A stretch of DNA of 16,545 nt from CAYZJK01 sp964479125. GTDB lineage: Bacteria; Patescibacteriota; Saccharimonadia; Saccharimonadales; Saccharimonadaceae. The stretch lies in assembly GCA_964479125.1 (NCBI GenBank), contig CAYZJK010000020.1, positions 1-16,545 of the forward strand. Reading direction: 5' to 3'. The notes beneath the pieces are model-generated. The model did not search any database. It saw only the letters and a list, made by a program, of their open reading frames with translations, and was not told the origin of the DNA. The position numbers and the translations under genes were made by a program. Within the stretch, counting starts at the first letter, position 1. Each line of letters begins with the position of its first letter. Shown in pieces: positions 7,182-13,019 of the stretch.

Positions 7182-7544
7182 TTATTTCTTTGTGGCCTTG
7201 GTTGTTTTGCTTGTCTTGGTAGACTTAGTCGACTTCTTTGGTTTAGGCTCTTCCTCGATAATCTCTTGCTGATCTTCTGTGTCATCCGGGGTTTTGTTTG
7301 AAGAGTCTATGTGAAGCAGTATAAATGATTGTAGTAGCGCCCAAGCCACAGCGTTAATAATGAAGATGGCACCTGCTATTAAGGCAAGAAGAAGGATTTG
7401 CTGACCGAAATTATAGTTAACAAGGCCAACCATACCAGCTATCACTAGTAGTGCTACAGCACTAGCTAAGTAAGCCTGCTGCAGTTTAGCGCGGCTATCT
7501 GTACTTTCGCTCCATGATCTTAGTGCTTCAAATAAAGAATTCAT
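7182..7544 (-). CDS. small two-helix membrane protein with Lys/Thr-rich tail
   Basis: 120 aa, family not recognised. After about 22 polar N-terminal residues come two hydrophobic helices (about 24-43 and 49-77) joined by a short polar turn (N-Y-N-F-G). An acidic linker follows (D-D-T-E-D-Q-Q-E-I-I-E-E-E, 87-99), then a low-complexity tail of Lys, Thr and Ser (101-120). The hairpin fold with a charged tail suggests both termini are on the same side; cytoplasmic placement is inferred from the Lys-rich end. Such tails can bind nucleic acid or acidic lipids, but no function is claimed. It is a single-gene unit with a strong promoter (7572-7600), Shine-Dalgarno GAGGAG eight bases before ATG 7544, and a shared terminator downstream. 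Confidence 0.8.
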   Translation of the reverse strand: MNSLFEALRSWSESTDSRAKLQQAYLASAVALLVIAGMVGLVNYNFGQQILLLALIAGAIFIINAVAWALLQSFILLHIDSSNKTPDDTEDQQEIIEEEPKPKKSTKSTKTSKTTKATKK

Positions 7545-7571
7545 TAAATATACTCCTCAATAACTTCTATT

Positions 7572-7600
7572 ACTGTACCACTCTATGACGTAATTGTCAA
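7572..7600 (-). promoter_or_regulatory. strong promoter of the small membrane protein
   Basis: On the minus strand: consensus -35 TTGACA (7600-7595), 17-base spacer, -10 TACAGT (7577-7572). Start near 7565, leader about 20 bases including the GAGGAG ribosome site. This is the only perfect -35 hexamer I found in the window. Confidence 0.83.
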
Positions 7601-7669
7601 AAAATGCGGGCTTGTCGACGTATGTGTCGAGAATTAAATATTAGTTCTATATAATCGGCTACATAAGGC

Positions 7670-7698
7670 TTGCAAAACCCTTTTCAATTATATAGAAT
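7670..7698 (+). promoter_or_regulatory. promoter of the tRNA-Thr/tRNA-Tyr unit
   Basis: TTGCAA (7670-7675), 17-base spacer, TAGAAT (7693-7698); the start near 7705 is about 19 bases before tRNA-Thr. The rest of the 179-base gap (7545-7723) contains the oppositely directed promoter above and an isolated TATAAT (7650-7655) without a usable -35. Confidence 0.78.
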
Positions 7699-7723
7699 AT
7701 ACTTTGTACCTAATGGTTTTGAT

Positions 7724-7800
7724 GCCGCTTTAGCTCAGTTGGTTAGAGCAACTGTTTTGTAAACAGTAGGTCCTGGGTTCGAATCCCTGAAGCGGCTCCA
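7724..7800 (+). tRNA. tRNA-Thr (anticodon TGT)
   Basis: Acceptor GCCGCTT (7724-7730) pairs with AAGCGGC (7790-7796), discriminator T, encoded CCA (7798-7800). Anticodon stem ACTGT/ACAGT with loop TTTGTAA; anticodon TGT at 7758-7760 reads ACA and, by wobble, other ACN codons. T-arm loop GTTCGAATC is canonical. It is three bases from the following tRNA, so both are cut from one transcript. Confidence 0.97.
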
Positions 7801-7803
7801 TAC

Positions 7804-7889
7804 GCTGAGGTAGTGAAGCGGTCAAACACGGCAGACTGTAAATCTGCTGGCATATGCCTTCGCAGGTTCGAATCCTGCCCTCAGCACCA
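7804..7889 (+). tRNA. tRNA-Tyr (anticodon GTA)
   Basis: Class II tRNA of 86 bases. Acceptor GCTGAGG (7804-7810) pairs with CCTCAGC (7879-7885), discriminator A, encoded CCA (7887-7889). Anticodon stem GCAGA/TCTGC, loop CTGTAAA, anticodon GTA at 7838-7840. The long variable arm between 7848 and 7861 fits bacterial tRNA-Tyr. Confidence 0.96.
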
Positions 7890-7895
7890 AATGAT

Positions 7896-7916
7896 ACAAC
7901 CTTGCGGTTGTTTTTT
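7896..7916 (+). terminator. terminator of the tRNA-Thr/tRNA-Tyr unit
   Basis: Stem ACAACC (7896-7901)/GGTTGT (7906-7911) with a TTGC loop, followed by five T. The flanks AATGA and TCATT can extend pairing. It lies seven bases after the tRNA-Tyr CCA. Confidence 0.85.
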
Positions 7917-7937
7917 CATTTATTAGGGTGTCACTGC

Positions 7938-7966
7938 TTGCTAGCAGATGATGATTTTGATATAAT
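7938..7966 (+). promoter_or_regulatory. promoter of rpmG with extended -10
   Basis: TTGCTA (7938-7943), 17-base spacer ending in TGA, TATAAT (7961-7966), i.e. TGATATAAT. Start near 7973; leader about 33 bases with AAGGA (7996-8000) five bases before the ATG. This shows rpmG has its own promoter after the tRNA terminator. Confidence 0.83.
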
Positions 7967-8005
7967 ATTTCAAAGTAGTCAATACACGTTTAAGTAAGGA
8001 ACATC

Positions 8006-8212
8006 ATGGCAAAGAAAAATACGAAGCGAAAGCTTGTTGGTCTAGTAAGCGACAAGTCTGGACACCGTACATACTATACAGTCAAGAACACTATGAACAC
8101 GCCTGATAAGCTAGTTCTACGTAAGTACGATCCGGTTGCTCGAGAGCACGCTACCTACACTGAGACCAAGAAGAATTTAGGTCGAAACGAAGTGAAGAAG
8201 CGCAAGAACTAA
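8006..8212 (+). CDS. rpmG: 50S ribosomal protein bL33, zinc-ligand-free type
   Basis: 68 aa. The L33 core is recognisable: R-T-Y-Y-T-V-K-N followed by D-K-L-V-L-R-K-Y-D-P and the H-x-x-Y-T-E-T-K ending. It is a small protein of the large ribosomal subunit near the E site. Usual zinc-binding L33 proteins carry two CxxC pairs; here both sites lack cysteine (S-D-K-S and Y-D-P-V-A-R), so it is the C-minus form that needs no zinc. It is slightly longer than the usual 50-55 aa because of a basic N-terminal extension (A-K-K-N-T-K-R-K) and a C-terminal K-K-R-K-N tail. Location just after tRNA-Thr and tRNA-Tyr recalls the tuf/tRNA/rpmG/secE neighbourhood of many bacteria. Confidence 0.93.
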   Translation: MAKKNTKRKLVGLVSDKSGHRTYYTVKNTMNTPDKLVLRKYDPVAREHATYTETKKNLGRNEVKKRKN

Positions 8213-8225
8213 TCTGTTCTTATTC

Positions 8226-8256
8226 AAAAATACACCTCTATACGGGGTGTATTTTT
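8226..8256 (+). terminator. terminator of rpmG, inverted copy of the 7140 hairpin
   Basis: Perfect 11-bp stem AAAAATACACC (8226-8236)/GGTGTATTTTT (8246-8256), 9-base loop TCTATACGG, then ATTT. Its core (8227-8255) matches the reverse complement of 7140-7168 at 28 of 29 positions. Confidence 0.9.
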
Positions 8257-8292
8257 ATTTCTAGTAAAGATTGATAAACGGTAAATAAAAAT

Positions 8293-8307
8293 AGCCCTAG
8301 TAGGGCT
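8293..8307 (-). terminator. terminator of tRNA-Thr(GGT)
   Basis: Stem AGCCCT (8293-8298)/AGGGCT (8302-8307) with a 3-base loop. On the minus strand it is followed by ATTTTTATTT. It lies 17 bases downstream of the tRNA 3' end. Confidence 0.8.
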
Positions 8308-8324
8308 GATGTAAGTGAGCAATA

Positions 8325-8400
8325 TGGAGCCACGATCGGGGCTTGAACCCGAGACCTCATCCTTACCATGGATGCGCTCTACCAGCTGAGCTATCGCGGC
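8325..8400 (-). tRNA. tRNA-Thr (anticodon GGT)
   Basis: Minus strand. Acceptor GCCGCGA (8400-8394) pairs with TCGTGGC (8335-8329) with one G-U pair, discriminator T, encoded CCA (8327-8325). Anticodon stem CATCC/GGATG, loop ATGGTAA, anticodon GGT at 8367-8365, reading ACC/ACU. Both threonine tRNAs in the window share a T discriminator. This one is transcribed alone, between its own promoter and terminator. Confidence 0.96.
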
Positions 8401-8410
8401 ACTAGATGAT

Positions 8411-8419
8411 ATTATAACA
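8411..8419 (-). promoter_or_regulatory. extended -10 promoter of tRNA-Thr(GGT)
   Basis: The minus strand reads TGTTATAAT (8419-8411). The -35 position (8439-8434, TTTAGT) is weak and overlaps the U-tract of the upstream terminator. Start near 8404, only about four bases from the mature 5' end. Confidence 0.7.
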
Positions 8420-8439
8420 TATCTGTTTTAGAAACTAAA

Positions 8440-8463
8440 AGGTGCAGACGTTAGTCTACACCT
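8440..8463 (-). terminator. terminator of the TPR-protein gene
   Basis: On the minus strand AGGTGTAGAC/GTCTGCACCT, a 10-bp stem with one T-G pair and loop TAAC, then TTTTAGTTT. It begins five bases after the TPR gene stop. Confidence 0.82.
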
Positions 8464-8467
8464 GATG

Positions 8468-9145
8468 TTACTGAATGCGCTTGCGGACTAAGTTTGACTT
8501 AGGCTTACGCATCGCACCGATAGCCCTAGCCTTCTTTGGCGGTGCAAGAATCTTTTGTAGTTCATTGCGTAAGACTTGAGCCTCTTCTGGTTGGTTGTTT
8601 TCTTCGAGTAGTTCAATCATAACGCGAAGACCTTGCGGCGTACGTTCTATTTCTAGGGCGTTGTTAGCTGAAATGATGGCTTTTTTAATGTTGCCCATCT
8701 TCTGGTGTACTTTACTATAAGCGATGTGCCTAGCGGCAACGTCAGCTTCCATCTCGATCGCCTGTTCAAATGCTAATAGTGCTTTATCTAATTTATTAGT
8801 CTCATAGTAGATTAGTCCTACATTGTGAAGGCTTGAAGCGTTTGGCTCGAGACTCTGAGCGATCTCGAAACATTCAATCGCATCTTCATAGGCTTTTTGC
8901 TTTGCATAAAGAATACCTAAACGGTTGTAAGCGGCAGCATTTCGTTGGTCAACTCGAAGAATAGTTAAAAGAGCCTTTTCAGCCTTGAGGTATTTTTGAT
9001 CTCTAAGAGCATCCTGTGCTATAACCCAAAGCTTATCTATCCTATCGGCAAAAGCGTCATTAAGCTTAGCGGTCTCTCTATCAATAGCAGGCTTCTTGAC
9101 AACAGTCCATGCAGCTATTGCTACTAATAATATCAGTCCGTACAT
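8468..9145 (-). CDS. TPR-repeat protein with N-terminal membrane anchor
   Basis: 225 aa. One short hydrophobic segment at the very N-terminus (residues 3-16, almost no residues before it) is followed by a helical region. About three to four tetratricopeptide repeats span roughly 52-195; the clearest are A-A-A-Y-N-R-L-G-I-L-Y-A-K-Q (70-83), S-L-H-N-V-G-L-I-Y-Y-E-T (105-116) and the repeat from about 136 to 166. A basic tail R-K-P-K-S-N-L-V-R-K-R (213-223) ends it. TPR domains hold protein partners together; the partner is unknown. The anchor would leave the repeats in the cytoplasm or outside depending on topology. It starts eight bases after the holB stop, but has its own -10 (9153-9161) just before the ATG and no Shine-Dalgarno site, so a leaderless message is likely. 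It ends in its own terminator. Confidence 0.82.
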   Translation of the reverse strand: MYGLILLVAIAAWTVVKKPAIDRETAKLNDAFADRIDKLWVIAQDALRDQKYLKAEKALLTILRVDQRNAAAYNRLGILYAKQKAYEDAIECFEIAQSLEPNASSLHNVGLIYYETNKLDKALLAFEQAIEMEADVAARHIAYSKVHQKMGNIKKAIISANNALEIERTPQGLRVMIELLEENNQPEEAQVLRNELQKILAPPKKARAIGAMRKPKSNLVRKRIQ

Positions 9146-9152
9146 CGGTATA

Positions 9153-9161
9153 ATTATATCA
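9153..9161 (-). promoter_or_regulatory. extended -10 directly before the TPR gene (leaderless start)
   Basis: The minus strand reads TGATATAAT (9161-9153), a perfect extended -10. Seven bases separate it from ATG 9145, so transcription should begin at or next to the start codon. The hexamer contains the TAA stop of holB. No convincing -35. Confidence 0.65.
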
Positions 9162-9879
9162 CACTATTGAGTAGCTGGAGTCGGACGTTACCGTTGCCCT
9201 GTATACGGTCATAAGCAGTAGACAAGCGATCGGCTCGCTCGATTAATGAAGGGTTGTATTTAGCTTTAATTTGAACTCTGGTTATGTGTAGTCCGGCTGA
9301 AATAACTTCGAGAGTTTTTGCTCTGTCGCCAGATATATCTGTAATAAGCTTTAATTTATCAAAGTTAGATCCACCAATTAACACCTTAGCCTGAGTGTAG
9401 ATATCAGTCTTCTTCTTAAGATAGCTTTTGTTCTTAGTTAGCTTCTCAATCTCTGCTGCTTCACCCTTCGAGATAAAAGCTATTTGAGGATCAGTTGTCG
9501 TAGCTGACTCGGCCGGTAGCTCATAATAGACGCAACGCGAACGAATAGTCTCTAGGAGGCTTTGTGGAGTTGGTGTAACTAAAACAAAGTATGTATTCTC
9601 AGCTGGCTCCTCTAGGTGCTTCAAAAAGGCGTTCTGTGCCTCTGGGCGCATTAAAGCAGCGTCTCTAAAGATAAACACTCTAGCTGTTGAGCCAAAGCCG
9701 CCAGTTTTGATGTTGTCTCTAAGATCTCGTATATCTTCAACGAAAATAGCTAAAGTCTTACCGCCCTCTTTAACACGTTCTTCGATCGTGTGTACTTGAC
9801 GGTCTTTAGGTAGATGTTCGTCTAAAAACTTATCTATCTTGCTGGCTGGTGAAGCTTTTAAGATGATTGATTGATGCAT
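9154..9879 (-). CDS. holB: DNA polymerase III delta' (clamp-loader) subunit, compact form
   Basis: 241 aa. Shows the AAA+ clamp-loader core: R-V-F-I-F-R-D-A (67-74) as the Walker B/DExx-like strand, N-A-F-L-K-H-L-E-E-P (83-92), the sensor-1 strand Y-F-V-L-V-T (97-102), and the S-R-C motif (114-116) whose Arg reaches into a neighbour's ATP site. No Walker A P-loop or zinc module is present and the N-terminal part is short. This fits the ATP-inactive delta' subunit but is smaller than the usual 300-plus residues. It would help load the sliding clamp with gamma/tau and delta. The ATG overlaps the stop of the pseudouridine synthase gene (TAATG), with GAGG about seven bases upstream, giving translational coupling. 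Confidence 0.85.
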   Translation of the reverse strand: MHQSIILKASPASKIDKFLDEHLPKDRQVHTIEERVKEGGKTLAIFVEDIRDLRDNIKTGGFGSTARVFIFRDAALMRPEAQNAFLKHLEEPAENTYFVLVTPTPQSLLETIRSRCVYYELPAESATTTDPQIAFISKGEAAEIEKLTKNKSYLKKKTDIYTQAKVLIGGSNFDKLKLITDISGDRAKTLEVISAGLHITRVQIKAKYNPSLIERADRLSTAYDRIQGNGNVRLQLLNSVI

Positions 9880-11042
9880 TAGTTTGCCTCAAGTGTAAAT
9901 TCTTCTGGTGTTGGCGCGGTGAAGGTTTTTCTCTCGCCTCCTGGAAGAGTGAATTCTAGTGAATGAGCATGTAGATACATTCGACTGGCTGACTCTTTGC
10001 CATATACCCTATCGCCTAAGATTGGAGTGCCAATATACTCCATATGAACACGAAGTTGATGAGTACGACCAGTGCGTGGTTTAAGCTCGACTAGACTCCT
10101 CGTTCCGTTGGTGTCTAAGACTGAGTAGACCGTGGTAGCAGACTTGCCGTTCGCATCAACTCTAAATGAACCAGGTTTTGAAGGGTTACGGTTGATTGGT
10201 AGATCAATAAGTGCGCTATCTTGTTTTGGCTGTCCCGTTACAACTGCATGGTAAACTTTTTTAACCGTTCGGTTGGTAAACTGCTTAGAAATATAGCTAG
10301 CTGAGGTTTCATTCTTAACCATCACTAAGATACCACTAGTGTCTCTATCTAAGCGATGAATAATACCAGGTCGATTAGTGTCTGCTTTATAGCTTGTTTC
10401 ATCACGGATCAGGTCGGCTGCTACAGGCTCTTCAATTAGTTCACCTTTGGCGTGAGTTAGTAATCCGGCTGGCTTATTGATGACTAAGATGTTGTCATCT
10501 TCATAAATAACCTCAACCCCTTCCGGTTTAGTATGGGTTGAAATCTGATCAGTCTCTTCGACTGTTACTTCATCAGTCTTTAGGACTGGAAACTTCGGGC
10601 TAGTTACTACTTCCCCGTTTACTTTCACTAGTCCCTGTTTAATAAGCTTTTGGTAGCTGCTGCGAGATAGGTCGTCTTTTGCCATGTCGACTAAAACCAA
10701 ATCAAGGCGTCTGCCGGCGCTATGGTCAATAAATAAATACCAGTCTTTGCCACGATGAGGTATGCCGTAGCCATCTTCTTCACCTTCGTGAGGATTGTTT
10801 AGTAGTTCATAGTCGTGGATGACTCCACTTTCATGGACTTGCTCCATGATGTAGTCATAGTCATCTTCGGCATTGTTATCAATCAAAAGAGCATATGGCT
10901 GCTTCTGAGCCTTAAATCGAACTAGGAAGTTCTTGTCATGAGGACGTGTAACGACTACCTGCGTAATGTCGCGTGCGCTCAGGTCAGTAAATTCCTTATA
11001 GGTATGAAGGATATGAATAATATCCGCAACTCGAACTTTCAT
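9879..11042 (-). CDS. RluA/RluD-family 23S rRNA pseudouridine synthase with extra N-terminal domain
   Basis: 387 aa from ATG 11042. The S4 RNA-binding domain is at about 111-165 (R-R-L-D-L-V-L-V-D to K-V-N-G-E-V-V). The catalytic domain follows with H-R-L-D232-R-D-T-S-G, where D232 is the catalytic aspartate, K-P-R-T-G-R-T-H-Q-L-R-V-H (321-333), and Y-L-H-A (356-359). RluD-type enzymes convert uridines in 23S rRNA to pseudouridine during 50S assembly; the exact target cannot be read from sequence. Unusually, about 105 residues precede the S4 domain; I do not recognise them. A TTG at 11045 is in frame, but ATG 11042 fits the Shine-Dalgarno AGAAGG (six bases away) better. The gene directly follows trpS and overlaps holB by one base. 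Confidence 0.9.
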   Translation of the reverse strand: MKVRVADIIHILHTYKEFTDLSARDITQVVVTRPHDKNFLVRFKAQKQPYALLIDNNAEDDYDYIMEQVHESGVIHDYELLNNPHEGEEDGYGIPHRGKDWYLFIDHSAGRRLDLVLVDMAKDDLSRSSYQKLIKQGLVKVNGEVVTSPKFPVLKTDEVTVEETDQISTHTKPEGVEVIYEDDNILVINKPAGLLTHAKGELIEEPVAADLIRDETSYKADTNRPGIIHRLDRDTSGILVMVKNETSASYISKQFTNRTVKKVYHAVVTGQPKQDSALIDLPINRNPSKPGSFRVDANGKSATTVYSVLDTNGTRSLVELKPRTGRTHQLRVHMEYIGTPILGDRVYGKESASRMYLHAHSLEFTLPGGERKTFTAPTPEEFTLEAN

Positions 11043-11045
11043 CAA

Positions 11046-12074
11046 CTACCTTCTTAGTCCAACGGCTTTTTGAACTCTTAGAAGAGTTTCTTCTGCAGTG
11101 ATGCGAGCCCTTGCTTCTGAGACCGCGAACTTAGCAAATAATGTTTCGTCATCAATTGCTCGGTATCTAGCTTGTAGGTCGGTTAAGAACTGAGCAACAG
11201 CGTCTGCCACTGCTCGCTTAAAGTCACCGTAGCTTTCCATGCCTTCAAACCTAGTGTTGACGTCATCCTGTCTCTCGCCGGTAATTAGAGCATAAGTCTG
11301 TAAGAGGCTAGTAATACCTGGTTGCATCTCCCAGTCATAATTAACTCGACCAATACTATCAGTTGTGGCTGACATGATTCGCTTGTGAGCTACGTCAGGG
11401 TCAGTATTAAGTTCAATCTTTGATTTCTCATTAGCACTAGACTTACTCATCTTCTTGGTCGGATCAGTTAAGCTACGAATACGTAGACCTTTGTCGCGCT
11501 TCATGAACTTAGTTTGCTCTTCAGTTGGAGCAGGTACAGTAAATAGGTTGCCGAACTTTTTGTTCATACGTTCAGCAATATCTCGGGTAATTTCAATATG
11601 CTGGAATTGGTCGTCACCTACTGGAACCCATTCTGCATTGTAAAGAAGGATATCGGCCGCCATTAGGACAGGATAACCCATTAGACCCATAGTTATACTT
11701 TCGCTGTGATCTTTAGACTTATCTTTAAACTGAGTCATGCGCTGCATTTCACCAACTGTAGTGAAACAGTTTAAGATCCAAGTTAATTCGCTATGAGCTG
11801 GAATAAAGCTCTGGCGGTAAAGTAGCGTGTTGTCGTTGTTGATATCGAGTCCAGCCGCTACGAAATACTTGAGGTTGTGAACCGTATTATCAAATAGCGT
11901 TGAGTGATCGATTGGAGTAGTAAAGCTATGCAGGTCAGGCACAAACATATTAATGTTATGTGTGTCCTTATATTCCTTCTGCATCTGAACCATTGGAACA
12001 ATCGCACCTAGGTAGTTAGCGATGGTTGGTTCTTCGTTAGCCCTTACTCCGGTAAGTATAGTCGGTCTAGTCAT
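11046..12074 (-). CDS. trpS: tryptophanyl-tRNA synthetase
   Basis: 342 aa from ATG 12074. Class I synthetase with the HIGH-equivalent P-T-I-A-N-Y-L-G (16-23), the TrpRS core block L-M-G-Y-P-V-L-M-A-A-D-I-L (131-143), the V-P-V-G-D-D-Q block (150-156), and a perfect K-M-S-K-S (208-212). It charges tRNA-Trp with tryptophan using ATP; its tRNA lies at 1-77. An in-frame GTG at 12092 would add six residues, but a TATAAT (12081-12086) falls between it and ATG 12074 and neither start has a Shine-Dalgarno site. I favour ATG 12074 read from a leaderless transcript. The stop TAG is immediately followed by the pseudouridine synthase start, so trpS, the synthase and holB form one transcription unit. Length is normal for bacterial TrpRS. 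Confidence 0.96.
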   Translation of the reverse strand: MTRPTILTGVRANEEPTIANYLGAIVPMVQMQKEYKDTHNINMFVPDLHSFTTPIDHSTLFDNTVHNLKYFVAAGLDINNDNTLLYRQSFIPAHSELTWILNCFTTVGEMQRMTQFKDKSKDHSESITMGLMGYPVLMAADILLYNAEWVPVGDDQFQHIEITRDIAERMNKKFGNLFTVPAPTEEQTKFMKRDKGLRIRSLTDPTKKMSKSSANEKSKIELNTDPDVAHKRIMSATTDSIGRVNYDWEMQPGITSLLQTYALITGERQDDVNTRFEGMESYGDFKRAVADAVAQFLTDLQARYRAIDDETLFAKFAVSEARARITAEETLLRVQKAVGLRR

Positions 12075-12080
12075 ACTACT

Positions 12081-12086
12081 ATTATA
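12081..12086 (-). promoter_or_regulatory. -10 box directly before trpS (leaderless start)
   Basis: Consensus TATAAT on the minus strand (12086-12081), six bases before ATG 12074. It is preceded by a G-run rather than TG, and no good -35 is seen. It predicts transcription starting at the ATG. Confidence 0.6.
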
Positions 12087-12107
12087 CCCCACTACCCTGG
12101 TCAGACT

Positions 12108-12950
12108 CTAGCGCTTCTTAATATCCTCTGCTATCTCGTGAATGGCAGCTACTATTTTAGGGATATATGGTGATGTGACTTCATGTAGGGCGGTGACTGG
12201 ATGAAGCGTAATATTGTACGTGTTTTGAGCGATAACTTTAAGATTGGTGGTCACCACTACCGGATCAAGTCGGCCGTAAATAATTCTAATTGGGATATCT
12301 AGGTTTTGGATATCCTTCATTGATGTCTGATTAATAATGCTAAACTCTAATGCAGCTAAATATGGTCCGACGGTTGTTTCATCTAACTGGAGTGATTCTG
12401 AGGCTATTTTAGCCTTGGTAGCCTGTTTGGCAAGTTTAAAGAAGCGATCCGGCTTCTCCTCCATCTTGTTCTTTACTCCACTATAAAAACGCACCAGGAT
12501 GCGTTCGGCAGCCAAAAGGGTTGTCATCTGTTGCTTGCGGTCGCGATAAATCGGTGGAGAGCACAGAACTAAAGCTCTAATCAGAAATGGATAGCGCTTA
12601 GCTAATTCAATCGATATTAAAGAGCCCATTGAGTGACCAACTAAAATGATTGGGCCGCCCATCCGAAGTCTAAGTAGGGTTAGGATGATTGATCTGGCTT
12701 GGACGCGGTTACTATAGGACACGCTAGGCTTAGGAGACTTACCAAAGCCTAGCAGATCAACCGTTACGACACTTAAATCTTCTGGCAATCGCTCCACTAC
12801 CTTATCCCAGGCGCCGCCGGTATTCCCGATACCGTGAATCAAGACAACAGTCGCTCTAGATTTTGGCACACGCTTATTAACTCTGACATGTAGAAATCTA
12901 GGCATGTCGAACCAGATTTTGCGCTTGCGCTTCGAGACGACTTTAGACAT
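12108..12950 (-). CDS. alpha/beta-hydrolase fold protein
   Basis: 280 aa. The fold is clear: oxyanion strand V-V-L-I-H-G-I-G (35-42), nucleophile elbow G-H-S108-M-G-S (106-110), acid D229 in Y-G-R-L-D-P, and H256 in A-L-H-E. A lid-like helical insert lies at about 133-205. These are intact Ser-Asp-His triad features of the esterase/lipase/epoxide-hydrolase superfamily; the substrate cannot be inferred. The N-terminus is strongly basic (K-R-K-R-K, 7-11) with no signal peptide, so the protein is probably cytoplasmic or bound to acidic membranes. It lies 69 bases after rpsI, behind the ribosomal terminator, and has its own -10 (12957-12965) six bases before the ATG with no Shine-Dalgarno site. 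trpS follows 33 bases downstream. Confidence 0.88.
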   Translation of the reverse strand: MSKVVSKRKRKIWFDMPRFLHVRVNKRVPKSRATVVLIHGIGNTGGAWDKVVERLPEDLSVVTVDLLGFGKSPKPSVSYSNRVQARSIILTLLRLRMGGPIILVGHSMGSLISIELAKRYPFLIRALVLCSPPIYRDRKQQMTTLLAAERILVRFYSGVKNKMEEKPDRFFKLAKQATKAKIASESLQLDETTVGPYLAALEFSIINQTSMKDIQNLDIPIRIIYGRLDPVVVTTNLKVIAQNTYNITLHPVTALHEVTSPYIPKIVAAIHEIAEDIKKR

Positions 12951-12956
12951 GGTTAT

Positions 12957-12965
12957 AGTATATCA
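12957..12965 (-). promoter_or_regulatory. extended -10 directly before the hydrolase gene (leaderless start)
   Basis: The minus strand reads TGATATACT (12965-12957), an extended -10, six bases before ATG 12950. It begins inside the outer stem of the ribosomal terminator. No clear -35. Confidence 0.6.
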
Positions 12966-12969
12966 AACC

Positions 12970-13001
12970 AAAACACCGCAGCGTATATACTGCGGTGTTT
13001 T
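12970..13001 (-). terminator. terminator of the ribosomal/rpoA operon
   Basis: Perfect 12-bp stem AAAACACCGCAG (12970-12981)/CTGCGGTGTTTT (12990-13001) with an 8-base loop. Across a 2-base bulge it extends by AAACC/GGTTT. It begins 19 bases after the rpsI stop; the minus-strand 3' arm ends in TTTT. Confidence 0.88.
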
Positions 13002-13019
13002 CTGGTTTTTGGAAGTGAG

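Noticed and set aside
7650..7655. Isolated TATAAT upstream of tRNA-Thr(TGT)
   Set aside because: No -35 at a workable distance and a better promoter lies at 7670-7698.
7724..8400. tRNA genes as integration sites of a mobile element
   Set aside because: No integrase, no direct repeat of a tRNA 3' end and no foreign-looking gene nearby.
11043..11045. TTG at 11045 as the start of the pseudouridine synthase
   Set aside because: Only three bases from the Shine-Dalgarno AGAAGG; the next codon, ATG 11042, is correctly spaced.
12075..12092. GTG at 12092 as the start of trpS
   Set aside because: No ribosome site, and the TATAAT at 12081-12086 lies between it and the better ATG at 12074.
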